Notes under the pieces: model-generated
What the model saw: the letters and a program-made list of their open reading frames with translations, nothing else
What the model was told of the DNA's origin: nothing
The model's database searches: none
Shown here: positions 1 to 8,898 of the stretch, one piece after another
Layout: each line of letters begins with the position of its first letter
How positions within the stretch are numbered: position 1 is the first letter of the stretch
Assembly: GCF_000337575.1 (NCBI RefSeq)
Contig: NZ_AOIM01000038.1
Coordinates: forward strand, 29,807 to 93,806
From: Natrialba hulunbeirensis JCM 10989
GTDB lineage: Archaea > Halobacteriota > Halobacteria > Halobacteriales > Natrialbaceae
Reading direction: 5' to 3'
DNA length: 64,000 nucleotides
Position numbers and translations under genes: made by a program

Positions 1-53
1 TCCAACTGCCGTAGTTTGTTCAGCGCCATGCACCTGGCGGCAACCCGCCTTGG

Positions 54-583
<530 letters not shown>

Positions 584-600
584 TCGAGGTTCAGAATTCA

Positions 601-2589
601 ATGACTTCAGCTATTTCCACCGACGAAACCCGGAGTACAGACAGCCCACAGCCCACGCCCACGGCCCACGATTCGGAGCCGGTGAGTCGCCGCGGGTTCC
701 TCGAGCGCAGCGCGATCGCGGGCGGGGCACTGATCACCCTCGGCGCGGCCGGCGACCGCGTTGCACCGAAATACTCGCCGATCGGTCAGGTGCAAGCAAT
801 CCCTCCGGCTGCTATCGGGTTCTACCTTGCATCAGGAGCAGCGGCGGGTGTCACAACGGGCAGCATTCTCTGGCATGAGCCAGGCACCGATCTCGACCCG
901 GAAGACGTGCTCGAAGACCAGCTCTACGAGGCGGCGGCCTCGGTCGCAGACGGCCGGGAAGCGTTCGTCAACGAGATGGAACAGGAGTTCCTAGGGCCAG
1001 ACGACCCCCAGGACACACCGTACGGCCGCGTCGCCTGGCAGGAAATTCGAGCGGCTGCAGTGCGAGCAATCGTCGACGGAGGGAGCCAAGAAGATGCAGT
1101 CGATGCCGCACACGACGCACTCGACAAGCAGACGACTCGGTCGGTTATCAATATCGTCGAGCGTCGGAACACCGGCCTGAACGCGCTCGTTCAACAGCTC
1201 ACACTCGACGTTGAGGAGTCGATCGGCGTCTTCGAACACGTCGAATTTGACTCCGGAAACACACGCGGGCTCGCGCTCAGTACCGCCAGTGAAGAGGAAG
1301 ACGTCGAGAACATCGACTGGCTTCGACCGATCGAAGCGTCACAGACTGAAGACGCCGCTGACGACGAATTCGTGATGTACGAGTGGAAGGTCGACCTTCC
1401 GGTAGATCCGACCGAGCTGGAGGGGCGAGACGAACCGCTCTGGGAAATCGGACTCGGCCACACGTCGGGTAGTGACAGTCTGTTTGGAGCGGCTGTGGAA
1501 ACGGAGTGGGCGCAGAACTGGGACGAGTACGGCATCCACACCGACGACTCCTACTCGCTGGTCGCAGAGCACAGCGATCTCGGAGAGACGACGGTTCTCG
1601 ACACCGGCGAGATCACGTCCGAAGTGCTCGCTGTGGTCGAGACAGCGTACACCGACATTCGAGGCGACGTGCAAACGTACGTCTCCAACCTGTACGACGG
1701 CGTCCAGCAGGGTGCGATAGATCCTGCAGACGTGCTCTCGTCGCAGGACATCGTCGACGAGTTCGGCGACAGCGACGACCAGGCGCGAGTCGCTGCGGAA
1801 CTCCTCGCGATCGGTGCGAACGTTCCGGACTCGGCAAGCTACCGGGCCACGATCTCCCACCCAGACCTACAGGCGGACGAACTGGAAGGCCTGCTCTATC
1901 CGCAATTCGACGGCGAAGCGCTGAACCTTCGCAGCGGAATGACGCTCGAACCCGAGGACTACCGCATGGCGTACTTCGGCTACGAGTCCGCGGTAGACGA
2001 CGGTTTCGAGACGACCACGCTTTCCGGCGAGGAAGCCCTCGAGATCCATTCCGTCTCCGGCCTCGAGGACGAGATCTCGATCGAAGACGAATACGAACCG
2101 GAAGCCGGCGTCGACGGCGAAGTGATCCTCTGGACGGGAAGCGGCGCACCCGAACCGATCACCGACCCGGACGAACACGACGGCTGGCAGATCGTCGTCA
2201 CTGGTGAGACGACCGACCACGTCGCAGACGTATCCGAGGCCGTCGAGGACGGCGAGCAATGGATTCTGGAAACGACCGATCTCGCCGAAGGAGAGGCTAT
2301 CGAATCGGTCGAAGTCGTGCCCAGCGTCGAGTACTCCCGTTCAATCGACTACGTAGCCGACCCAACCGAGGTAGACGGAGACGAAACGATCGAACGCATG
2401 GAGAACCTCCGCGAGCAGGTCGACGACCTCGAGGAGGCGCTCGAGGACGATAGCAGTCCGGGGCTCACGTTCCCCGATGATCCGTTCGAAACCACCGGCG
2501 GGGTGCTCGCTGGAATCGCAATCATCGGCGCAGCTATCGCGGTCGTCGTTGGTGTCGTCACGAATCTGCTCCCGTTCGGAGGTGACTGA
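601..2589 (+). CDS. VP4-like Tat-exported spike protein
   Basis: The 662-residue product begins with a twin-arginine signal (SRRGFLERS at 29-37, then a hydrophobic stretch). It has a long acidic ectodomain and ends with a heptad-like coiled coil (about 597-617), a transmembrane helix (about 636-655) and the short tail FGGD. Tat export with a membrane-proximal coiled coil and a C-terminal anchor is the layout of pleolipovirus spike (VP4) proteins, which bind the host and fuse membranes. It lies between the VP3-like gene and a secreted membrane protein gene in the same direction, with 1 nt before the latter. ATG 601 is chosen because the longer frame from 517 overlaps the previous gene. Receptor is unknown. 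Confidence 0.75.
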   Translation: MTSAISTDETRSTDSPQPTPTAHDSEPVSRRGFLERSAIAGGALITLGAAGDRVAPKYSPIGQVQAIPPAAIGFYLASGAAAGVTTGSILWHEPGTDLDPEDVLEDQLYEAAASVADGREAFVNEMEQEFLGPDDPQDTPYGRVAWQEIRAAAVRAIVDGGSQEDAVDAAHDALDKQTTRSVINIVERRNTGLNALVQQLTLDVEESIGVFEHVEFDSGNTRGLALSTASEEEDVENIDWLRPIEASQTEDAADDEFVMYEWKVDLPVDPTELEGRDEPLWEIGLGHTSGSDSLFGAAVETEWAQNWDEYGIHTDDSYSLVAEHSDLGETTVLDTGEITSEVLAVVETAYTDIRGDVQTYVSNLYDGVQQGAIDPADVLSSQDIVDEFGDSDDQARVAAELLAIGANVPDSASYRATISHPDLQADELEGLLYPQFDGEALNLRSGMTLEPEDYRMAYFGYESAVDDGFETTTLSGEEALEIHSVSGLEDEISIEDEYEPEAGVDGEVILWTGSGAPEPITDPDEHDGWQIVVTGETTDHVADVSEAVEDGEQWILETTDLAEGEAIESVEVVPSVEYSRSIDYVADPTEVDGDETIERMENLREQVDDLEEALEDDSSPGLTFPDDPFETTGGVLAGIAIIGAAIAVVVGVVTNLLPFGGD

Positions 2590-2590
2590 C

Positions 2591-3124
2591 GTGCGGCGGA
2601 TTCTTCTGTTTTCCACGCTCGCAGCTCTGGCGCTCGCGATGGGCATGGGCTTCATGGGCGGCACCGCGATCGCCGAGGAGACCGGCAACGAAAGCACCAC
2701 GCCAGAGTACGAAGTCGAGTTCGGCGACGACCTTCGGATTCTCGACTACCAGCTCGAGGACGGCACCGCGACGATCACCTTCGACGCCGATCGGCCGTTC
2801 ACCGTCGTCGTCTCCGACGCGCTCGCTGGCGTCGACCAGGAGGGCGCGGTCGAAGTCCCGCAAGAGGAGTTCGAGATCGACACCGGCGAGAGCACGATCT
2901 CCACGACCGTGCGCGAAGTGAATGGTGCGTCAACCGTCGGCGTCTCGGTCCAGGGCACGACCGTCAGGCTTGGCACCGAGATGGAAGCACAGGAAGAGAA
3001 CCCGTTCGAGACGTTCGGCGGTGAGTCCGGCCTCTTCACCGGCGTCATTATGACAACCGGACTGGCGGGGCTTGGGACGGCCTACGTGATCCGCAGCGAA
3101 GACAGCGGAGTGATCGAGGCATGA
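2591..3124 (+). CDS. Secreted, C-terminally anchored protein (pleolipovirus ORF6 position)
   Basis: The GTG start lies 1 nt after the spike stop codon. The 177-residue protein opens with a classical Sec signal (MRRILLFSTLAALALAMG, cleavage near AIA-EE). It has an acidic, beta-rich outer domain of about 120 residues and a hydrophobic helix near residues 148-167. One signal peptide plus one C-terminal helix is the topology of the conserved ORF6 product that follows the spike gene in pleolipoviruses. It probably sits in the envelope facing out, perhaps with the spike. No enzymatic motif is visible. The stop overlaps the next start (ATGA), so the two genes are translationally coupled. Confidence 0.62.
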   Translation: MRRILLFSTLAALALAMGMGFMGGTAIAEETGNESTTPEYEVEFGDDLRILDYQLEDGTATITFDADRPFTVVVSDALAGVDQEGAVEVPQEEFEIDTGESTISTTVREVNGASTVGVSVQGTTVRLGTEMEAQEENPFETFGGESGLFTGVIMTTGLAGLGTAYVIRSEDSGVIEA

Positions 3125-3939
3125 ACGGAGACACCAGCGGCACGTTCGGCGGATGGTCGGACCGGCTCACCTACCTGCTCGCGGAAGGCCAGCTGCTCGT
3201 CGCCGGTGCCGCGGTCTCGATCGGCGCTGCGCTCATCTGGATTCGACCGGAGATTCCAGGCATGCCGCCGGTCGCTCGAGGGATCTTCGCCGCAATGTTG
3301 CTCCTTGGGCCGCCGCTGCTCGGGCTGTTCGTCACCGGAGCCCGGAAGCTCCGCAATCGGCACATGGAGGAAGTGTACCACATCAACGGCGTCACGGACA
3401 CCCGCCGGAAGCTCTACGTCGCACCCGAGGTATGGGCAGAGAAGACCGTCGAGGGGCCGTCTCCCTACCGCTGTAACGACGAAACAGCATACGAGGTACG
3501 CGAGTTCACGTACCACGAGGACACCAGCCAGCTGGTCGTACGCGGGTGCTACTTCAGCCAGATGGCCGACTCGAAGCTCGTCACGACGAAGACTATGCTC
3601 GAGGATATTCACGGCGACCTCGTCGACGCGTTCCTTGAGTACAATCGACTCCGCGGACGCATCTCGAAGATGGGCCTCCAGATTCAGAGCGACGTGATCA
3701 ACGAGGAGGCAGAAGCCGACGAGCGCGGGTTGATGAATCCGCGAACGTCGGTGAAGGAACGGTTCGAATCGGCCAAGAACGACGCCGAGGACCGTGATAT
3801 CGACCAGATCAAAGACGTTACTCAGTACGTCGAAGAGTACGCCGACGAGCACGAGATCGACACGACCAGCGGGCCACCACAGACGCGCGCACAGGCCGCA
3901 GAACAGGCCACTGCAACCGATGGAGGGACTAACCAATGA
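3121..3939 (+). CDS. Two-helix membrane protein with cytoplasmic domain (ORF7 position)
   Basis: This 272-residue protein has two transmembrane helices near residues 23-43 and 52-72. A soluble domain of about 200 residues follows, mostly helical towards the end with a low-complexity Gln/Ala/Thr tail. It overlaps its neighbours by 4 nt on both sides (ATGA), so it belongs to the structural operon. By place and topology it corresponds to the conserved ORF7 membrane protein of pleolipoviruses, whose exact role is unknown. A role linking the membrane to the downstream ATPase during particle budding is a guess from context. Confidence 0.58.
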   Translation: MNGDTSGTFGGWSDRLTYLLAEGQLLVAGAAVSIGAALIWIRPEIPGMPPVARGIFAAMLLLGPPLLGLFVTGARKLRNRHMEEVYHINGVTDTRRKLYVAPEVWAEKTVEGPSPYRCNDETAYEVREFTYHEDTSQLVVRGCYFSQMADSKLVTTKTMLEDIHGDLVDAFLEYNRLRGRISKMGLQIQSDVINEEAEADERGLMNPRTSVKERFESAKNDAEDRDIDQIKDVTQYVEEYADEHEIDTTSGPPQTRAQAAEQATATDGGTNQ

Positions 3940-4217
3940 GATTCTACGGCCAGCAACGACTCTTCGAACTGACGACCAGCGAACTCGAGCGCTACCGAGC
4001 GAAGACTCGCGAGCATGAGTACAACGCTGAACGGCCAGAGAAGCGGCTGCTCGCCGAGGAGTGTCGAGAGATGGTGACCGAACTCGAGCAGCGCAAGAAC
4101 CGAATGCTCGCGAACGCGATTCGTCGACGCCAGCGAGAGGAGATAGAGCACGCACTCGACGAGGCGGAGATCGACGCCCAAGAGATCATCCAGGAACTCG
4201 AGAGTGAGTCAGCATGA
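3936..4217 (+). CDS. Small highly charged coiled-coil protein
   Basis: The 93-residue product is almost entirely charged and helical: ELERYRAKTREH, then EELEQ-type heptads and an Arg-rich centre. It has no hydrophobic segment or metal motif. It is locked into the operon by 4-nt overlaps with the membrane protein before it and the ATPase after it. This suggests an adaptor for one of those two, or a nucleic-acid-binding helper given the NAIRRRQREE patch. I do not recognise the family. Confidence 0.55.
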   Translation: MRFYGQQRLFELTTSELERYRAKTREHEYNAERPEKRLLAEECREMVTELEQRKNRMLANAIRRRQREEIEHALDEAEIDAQEIIQELESESA

Positions 4218-5383
4218 GTGACGAGCAAGACAACTACACGGTTGGTGGCTTTCGCGAGTACCAGGAGGGAAAGCTCGAGCGCACTCCCGACGAGGTACTT
4301 CCGCACACCGGATTCGTTCGCGACGAACAGGTTGACCGTCAGCTGGCGATGCGCGCAATCCACCACGATCCGGACAAGTGGGACGGGAAGGCTGCAAAAG
4401 ACTACATGGCGGTCGGCAAGAACCGAGACATCCTTCGCGTCGAAGGGAGCGAGACAGCCCGCAACGCGCTCGACAACGGCGATACGCTCACGCTGAAGCA
4501 CTACATCGGTGACCCAAGCCAGCAGGCCGACCTCGCTGGCATCAAAGCCGTGACCCGACTCCAGGAGATCGTCGCCGGCCCGGCACCCGTCATCGTCGTC
4601 TTGGGCGAGATGGGCGCGGGCAAGACCGACTTTGCTGGGCTGTTGGGCCAGCTCCGGGAACGGTGGGTCGACGGCGATCTCCTCGTGGGGAGCAACATCC
4701 GGACGCTCGACCGGACCGATCGGTGGGTCCGTGACGACGGCACTGTTGAAGACGGCTGGATTCCACACTACCCGCTACTCGAGGAGTGGGCCAAGCAGGA
4801 CGGCGATCCCGTGAACAACCCCCAGCAGCCGAAGCTGTTTATCGGAGACGAGTTCTCGACGAACGCCAGCGGCACCGGCGCTGACGGCCACAAAGTCCGT
4901 CAGAAGATGGGGCCGTTGGTCTACAAGATCCGCAAGTACGGCGGTGCGCTCATCTACATCGCCCACGGTGAGAGTTCGATTCACCCGCTGCTCTGGCGTG
5001 TCGGTATCATCATCAAGAAGACCTCGCAGAAGACCGCTGTCGTCGCCGACCGCGTTTCGGGTGGCAAGCTCGTCGACGTCGATCCGCGACCGCTTGAGGG
5101 CATCCCACCAACGGACTGGAACTTCCACACGCAGGACGAAGCCGACTGGTCCTGGGAAGCACCGAAAGGCGACGAGAAAGACGGCGAGGCAATCGCCGAG
5201 GAGGACGTGAAACGCGTCGCCGCATGGACGATGGAAGAGTGCCGTCGACAGGGTATGTCCGCGCGCGAAACCGCCGAGTTCGTTCCCTACAGCCACGCTA
5301 CCGTCTCGAATTGGTGGAACGACATTGACGAAGGCGGGACAAAGGCAGACTGGGTTAACACCGTCGAGCAGGTGATTGCATGA
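4214..5383 (+). CDS. VP8-like P-loop ATPase with C-terminal HTH
   Basis: The 389-residue protein carries a clear Walker A, GEMGAGKT at 131-138, and a Walker B, KLFIGDEFS at 207-215 with D212-E213. A C-terminal helix-turn-helix-like segment follows (about 340-375, MSARETAEF...HATVSNWW). An ATPase closes the conserved structural block of pleolipoviruses (VP8), and this one starts inside the preceding gene by a 4-nt overlap. The HTH suggests direct contact with DNA, so genome handling or packaging-like work is likely, though enveloped pleolipoviruses have no capsid portal. The P-loop call is firm; the exact role is inferred. Confidence 0.72.
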   Translation: MSDEQDNYTVGGFREYQEGKLERTPDEVLPHTGFVRDEQVDRQLAMRAIHHDPDKWDGKAAKDYMAVGKNRDILRVEGSETARNALDNGDTLTLKHYIGDPSQQADLAGIKAVTRLQEIVAGPAPVIVVLGEMGAGKTDFAGLLGQLRERWVDGDLLVGSNIRTLDRTDRWVRDDGTVEDGWIPHYPLLEEWAKQDGDPVNNPQQPKLFIGDEFSTNASGTGADGHKVRQKMGPLVYKIRKYGGALIYIAHGESSIHPLLWRVGIIIKKTSQKTAVVADRVSGGKLVDVDPRPLEGIPPTDWNFHTQDEADWSWEAPKGDEKDGEAIAEEDVKRVAAWTMEECRRQGMSARETAEFVPYSHATVSNWWNDIDEGGTKADWVNTVEQVIA

Positions 5384-5431
5384 CGGCGTCGGGGTGTCTA
5401 CCTGTAAAGCGGAAGCGACCCCCCTACAGCC

Positions 5432-5473
5432 ATGGGCGGCGCGGTCCGTCAGGACCGCGACGCCGTAGCCCAT
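5432..5473. repeat. Compound inverted repeat after the structural operon
   Basis: An inner hairpin GCGGTCC-GTCA-GGACCGC (5441-5458) is nested within an outer arm ATGGGC (5432-5437) and GCCCAT (5468-5473). It lies between the ATPase stop and the TATA box of the nuclease gene. It could end transcription, act as a recombination or replication site, or be a substrate of the adjacent Hjc-like nuclease; the sequence alone does not decide. Confidence 0.5.
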
Positions 5474-5513
5474 CGCAGCGCTCTCCGCGCTCGACTCACC
5501 ACCAGCGGAGGAG

Positions 5514-5522
5514 TATATATAT
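5514..5522 (+). promoter_or_regulatory. TATA box of the nuclease gene
   Basis: TATATATAT at 5514-5522 is an unusually clear archaeal TATA element. Counting about 27 nt places transcription start near 5545. That favours a leaderless message from GTG 5547 over ATG 5532 for the following gene. Confidence 0.5.
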
Positions 5523-5531
5523 CGGCGCGCG

Positions 5532-5930
5532 ATGCGCGTGGTCCGCGTGAATCGCTCGAAGCGAGCGAACCACTTCGGCACGGCCGTCGAGAAACGAATG
5601 GCTGCGAAGCGCCGGTTCGAACTCGAGCGCAGTTCGTGGCACGACGCCGAGTTTGGCAACGGCACGCCGGTCGAGATCAAATCGACGATGCACGAGCATT
5701 CGAACGGCCAGCCCGGAAACTGGAAGGTCTACCGCGAATATCACGAGAAGCTACGTCGGCACGATGGCTGGTACTGTTTCGTCGTCTACCGACCACATGG
5801 GCGATCGGGGCTGACGATCCTCCAGGACAAGATGGTTCGTTCGTGCGATCTCCCGCTACTCCGGTGGCATGGCGGTGGCGATCACCGTGGGACCGAACAA
5901 GCGAAAATATCGATTCAATCTATTTTCTAA
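5532..5930 (+). CDS. PD-(D/E)XK nuclease, Hjc-resolvase-like
   Basis: The 132-residue frame has the order of elements seen in archaeal Holliday-junction resolvases and related nucleases. A basic N-terminus SKRANHFGTAVEKRM gives a conserved Glu in helix 1, and an Asp in SSWHDAEF precedes the catalytic strand TPVEIKST (E-x-K). It would cleave branched or invading DNA using divalent metal. It is the first gene after the ATPase and has its own TATA box. The N-terminus is uncertain: ATG 5532, GTG 5538 and GTG 5547 are all in frame, and the promoter spacing favours 5547. The fold is inferred from motifs, so another PD-(D/E)XK subfamily is possible. Confidence 0.55.
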   Translation: MRVVRVNRSKRANHFGTAVEKRMAAKRRFELERSSWHDAEFGNGTPVEIKSTMHEHSNGQPGNWKVYREYHEKLRRHDGWYCFVVYRPHGRSGLTILQDKMVRSCDLPLLRWHGGGDHRGTEQAKISIQSIF

Positions 5931-5961
5931 TCAGGGAGAATAGCGGTTTCTTGGTTAGATA

Positions 5962-6228
5962 TTATTCAATCCCCAACGCTGCTGCGACCATCGCAGCAAC
6001 AATCAATAACGCGATTACGGTAGCTGAAAGCCAGGAAAAGCCGGGTGCCGAAGCAAAGGCTGATTGAAGGTCAATAGCGATAGTGGCCAAAGGTCCAGCA
6101 AGGACAATGAGCACAAACGCTCCTAAGATGAATTGAGGATTGATTTGTCCCCGTCTTCCCTCATTTGCATCCCTTTCCGTACTCTGCAATCTTTTACGAA
6201 ACAGCGAACTGCCTTGTCGTTTTGACAT
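5962..6228 (-). CDS. Small two-helix membrane protein
   Basis: From the ATG at 6228 the 88-residue product has a basic N-terminal third (SKRQGSSLFRKRLQ) and two hydrophobic helices near residues 34-52 and 64-84. No motif is recognised. A T-rich element about 25-32 nt upstream on this strand fits a leaderless transcript. It is divergent from the membrane-tethered winged-helix gene at 6376, and both are AT-rich against the structural block. That points to a two-gene accessory or regulatory module of the provirus. The longer frame to 6342 runs through the inverted repeat and is unlikely. Confidence 0.45.
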   Translation of the reverse strand: MSKRQGSSLFRKRLQSTERDANEGRRGQINPQFILGAFVLIVLAGPLATIAIDLQSAFASAPGFSWLSATVIALLIVAAMVAAALGIE

Positions 6229-6295
6229 TGCGTATGGGTAGATGTTCGATAGGTGTAAAAAACGAATAGTCCTTTTACAGGCCCTCTTACACCCG

Positions 6296-6330
6296 TTTAT
6301 GCTCATCAACACCCCCTTGATGAGCGTAAA
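6296..6330. promoter_or_regulatory. Inverted-repeat operator between divergent genes
   Basis: TTTATGCTCATCAA (6296-6309) and TTGATGAGCGTAAA (6317-6330) form a 14-bp inverted repeat with one mismatch and a 7-nt spacer. It sits between the divergent starts at 6228 and 6376. Autoregulation by the winged-helix protein encoded at 6376 is the simplest reading. Confidence 0.5.
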
Positions 6331-6375
6331 CCCTTGAGTCAACGTTTTTGTTAGACGAATACTTCATAAGATAGT

Positions 6376-6945
6376 ATGGTTCGGGTTCCCGAGGAGTTTC
6401 GCGATGAATTCAACGAGAAGGGAGAAACCTTCTTTGAAATTGCTGAGTTGCTATATGCTCATCCCGGTCGCCAGTTTACACAAAACGAACTTGCTGAAAA
6501 GATGGAACGCTCGACCACGACCATCAGTAACCATACTCGCGAGATGGTTGACGAAGGCTGGCTTAACCGACAGAAAGACCAAACGACCTTCGCTTGGAAT
6601 TCTGATGTACACAATCCAGCTAGCACGGAGGGAATCACTGCTGCCAGAAGGTTCTACGTAGACCTCCTAAATCTACTCAAGGAACATTCAAAGACAACTC
6701 CCGGTGCATTCGCTATCTTAGGATTCGCCATGATCCTCACAGCGGTGGTGGTATTTGCGGTTTTCGTAGGGTTCTCGCTCAGATTCACTCAAGATTCATC
6801 TGTTTCACCTGCGGTTTATATTGTGATCGCTGTCAGCTCGTTTCTGACTGGCGTTATCATGACACTCCTTTCACCAATGCAGGCGATGATAAATCGATTC
6901 GTAGGACGGCTCATCTCAACGAACATCTTTCAGAGTAAAGAGTGA
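6376..6945 (+). CDS. Winged-helix regulator with two C-terminal membrane helices
   Basis: Residues 15-75 of this 189-residue protein form a MarR/ArsR-type winged helix (QFTQNELAEKMERSTTTISNHTREMVDEGW). Two hydrophobic helices follow near 112-135 and 146-167. A DNA-binding domain tethered to the membrane is common among haloarchaeal accessory regulators and could sense the envelope state or a partner such as the small membrane protein at 5962-6228. The inverted repeat at 6296-6330 just upstream is the likely operator. Codons and GC are lower than in the structural genes, suggesting separate acquisition. Confidence 0.68.
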   Translation: MVRVPEEFRDEFNEKGETFFEIAELLYAHPGRQFTQNELAEKMERSTTTISNHTREMVDEGWLNRQKDQTTFAWNSDVHNPASTEGITAARRFYVDLLNLLKEHSKTTPGAFAILGFAMILTAVVVFAVFVGFSLRFTQDSSVSPAVYIVIAVSSFLTGVIMTLLSPMQAMINRFVGRLISTNIFQSKE

Positions 6946-6952
6946 CCCAAAT

Positions 6953-7210
6953 TCACTCTTCCGTGGCGGTGACGATCTCCGTCTCGATCTCGAAGCTCAC
7001 TGCTCTCGTCGATAGCGTCTCGGCAATCTCCCGTCGCTGCTCGAGGGTCAGATCATCACGGGCGAGCACCTGGCGTGCAGCTCGGACGAAATGAGGCACG
7101 TCATCGCACGCACTCACGACCGCTTTCGTCTTGTTGCAGTCGTAGAAGTCCGCTGCGCGTTCGATTGCAGTTCGTCGGTACGCATAGTCACCGTCGGTTC
7201 GGATTCGCAT
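6953..7210 (-). CDS. Conserved haloarchaeal small protein (DUF7692-like)
   Basis: The 85-residue product starts MRIRTDGDYAYRRTAIERAA. It continues with an alpha-helical segment resembling small haloarchaeal proteins that determine whether a cell builds up or loses plasmid- or virus-borne genes (AADFYDCNKTKAVVSACDDV, then a helix-rich tail). I recall it as the DUF7692 type found on haloviruses and plasmids, from memory only. A role in DNA binding through the ribbon-helix-helix-like middle is possible but unproven. ATG 7210 is chosen over 7222 because the family begins with this motif. It is convergent with the winged-helix gene, 7 nt apart. Confidence 0.55.
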   Translation of the reverse strand: MRIRTDGDYAYRRTAIERAADFYDCNKTKAVVSACDDVPHFVRAARQVLARDDLTLEQRREIAETLSTRAVSFEIETEIVTATEE

Positions 7211-7257
7211 GCTCGTACACACGACCCCCGATATCCTAGTTTTTTCGACTCACTGAA

Positions 7258-7298
7258 CGGCCCATATCGGCCCAAAATCGGGGGAACCTGTCGGCCCA
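7258..7298. promoter_or_regulatory. Iteron-like CGGCCCA repeats
   Basis: CGGCCCA occurs three times in 41 bp (7258-7264, 7268-7274, 7292-7298), just upstream of the leftward gene starting at 7210. The longer word GGCCCAAAATC at 7269-7279 recurs at 9181-9191 in another noncoding gap of the element. This suggests a binding site for an element-coded protein, either operator or iteron. Confidence 0.4.
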
Positions 7299-7336
7299 AC
7301 AGAGAAGAGTCCCATCTCGCAGCGTCGATCGAATCG

Positions 7337-7375
7337 GAATATGCACACGGCCTGCTCGATCTCGTGTGCATATTC
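7337..7375. repeat. Perfect 13-bp inverted repeat
   Basis: GAATATGCACACG (7337-7349) and CGTGTGCATATTC (7363-7375) are perfect complements separated by 13 nt. The 308-bp gap between the genes starting at 7210 (leftward) and 7519 (rightward) otherwise holds only the CGGCCCA repeats and an AT-rich promoter stretch. The element may be part of a replication or partition site or a dimeric regulator site. Confidence 0.5.
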
Positions 7376-7518
7376 GGGAAACCGATTTTGTCGACGTGCA
7401 ACCCCCAGGGGAGAAGGAAGAGTCGATAATCTACCTCTGATCGAAAGTTTCTATACGATCTCTCTTCCAGAAAACAGGGGTGGAAAACTACTTTATTGAT
7501 CTACATTTAGCTATTAAT

Positions 7519-8538
7519 ATGGTATCTCCAGAGGAATTCTTCTCGTCATTTGCTCAAATATCTGCAACTATCGTGGGCTTTGTGATTGCAATCAGTACTG
7601 TCCTTTATTCGATAGAGCGTGAAAAAAGGGAAGAAAGAACAGATGAATTGAGAGAATCACTCAATGATTTTTTCGCCCATAATCACCAATTGCTATCTGA
7701 TCTGTTTCATGCGTTTGAAAACACAGCTCCAGACGACTATACTGATGATTTCGACCAAGTCAGCGGGGACTTTGATGAAGCTGTTCAGAAAGCCAAGGAG
7801 TTGAAAGAAGAATCTGACTCAGAAGTGGTTATTATATATTCACATTTGGCTATTCTCTACTACAGTACGTTACGCTTAGAGACAAGATGTGATGTGCGGG
7901 AATTGAAGGAAATAATTAGAGATTTCAAATCCAGTTTAGATGCACTACAGCATGACTATTTTCATTCAGAGAACCAGTTTAATAGAGGACTCTATAAGGA
8001 TTTGACGAAACAAGATGAGGATGACATACCAGACGAATATCTTCTCGAATCAGGTGTGTTCAGTAGAGATGACACCAATCCGATTGTAGAGCACCTGAAC
8101 GAAAATAGAATATCATCACCTACAAATCCGCATAAGAGTACTGTCACTCCCGTGGTTTTATCCGGCAAAGAATTATACACGATACGGGCAGTAGTCAATC
8201 GGCTAAGGATTGAGTTCGGGTCTGTTCGGACCAAAAGTTATCGTACACTAATTGATTATGATCCTCACATAGTACAGATCATAAAACTCACAATTGCGAT
8301 AATAGTGGCTGGTGTGGTTATTCCCATAGCGTTCCTTTTTAGTTTTCCTCCGATTCTCGATAGCCTCCAAATTAGTGGGTGGGATTTGTTTCTATCCCAA
8401 ATGGTTCTCTTAATAACCACCGTTCTTATTTTTATTTCCACGATAGAACTATTGCTTGTTCAATTACGGCCGTCCAAGAATAATCTCTCCTGTTTATCCC
8501 GATTTCTACTTTGGATAGTAGATAAACTATCTATATAA
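7519..8538 (+). CDS. Low-GC membrane protein of unknown function
   Basis: From ATG 7519 the product is 339 residues. One transmembrane helix lies near the N-terminus (about 9-27, FAQISATIVGFVIAIST), then a cytoplasmic domain of about 220 residues with charged helices. Two more helices follow near 250-275 and 289-315. GC is far below the surrounding genome (about 38% on one sampled line) and codons are A/T-ending, a strong sign of transfer. The layout resembles stand-alone membrane effectors carried as cargo on mobile elements, possibly for superinfection exclusion or defence, but no catalytic motif is visible. A GTG at 7480 is an alternative start; TTTATT about 25 nt before 7519 fits a leaderless message. 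Confidence 0.6.
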   Translation: MVSPEEFFSSFAQISATIVGFVIAISTVLYSIEREKREERTDELRESLNDFFAHNHQLLSDLFHAFENTAPDDYTDDFDQVSGDFDEAVQKAKELKEESDSEVVIIYSHLAILYYSTLRLETRCDVRELKEIIRDFKSSLDALQHDYFHSENQFNRGLYKDLTKQDEDDIPDEYLLESGVFSRDDTNPIVEHLNENRISSPTNPHKSTVTPVVLSGKELYTIRAVVNRLRIEFGSVRTKSYRTLIDYDPHIVQIIKLTIAIIVAGVVIPIAFLFSFPPILDSLQISGWDLFLSQMVLLITTVLIFISTIELLLVQLRPSKNNLSCLSRFLLWIVDKLSI

Positions 8539-8709
8539 CCAAGAAAATCTGTAATTTCAATCTACTGTAGGGGGAGAGAACAGCAGGATCTCACGCAACA
8601 AAAAGAACTACTCCAATACCAGTCATTGTTTCATCTGTTTCAACTGGAACAACAGCGTACAGGGGTGAGGGGTGCTGTAATTTTTTGCGCTGTCATCTTA
8701 GCGACGCAT

Positions 8710-8898
8710 CTACTCAAATTGGCGAATAGCGTCTGAAACAGTGAGTCCCTGTTGCTCCGCGATCTCGGCAGCAAGGTTCAGTGTCCATTCCTCTTTCTCT
8801 GGTCCTCTGTGCTCTCGAACAAGTAGTGAGAGCGCGTAAACAATCAGCAAGTCGTCTTGGGGGGTGTCGCACGACACTGGGTTTGGTTTTTGTTTCAC
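8710..8898 (-). CDS. Small hypothetical protein
   Basis: This 62-residue frame has a helical C-terminal half (WTLNLAAEIAEQQGLTVSDAIRQFE) that reads like a small DNA-binding or antitoxin-like domain with a turn at GLTV. It lies alone between the low-GC membrane gene and the replication-type gene. Nothing else supports it beyond coding-like composition, so it remains a tentative call. Confidence 0.35.
   Translation of the reverse strand: MKQKPNPVSCDTPQDDLLIVYALSLLVREHRGPEKEEWTLNLAAEIAEQQGLTVSDAIRQFE

Noticed and set aside
3082..4155. A 357-codon minus-strand frame over the virion genes
   Set aside because: It is antisense to three overlapping operon genes with clear start and stop coupling and topology.
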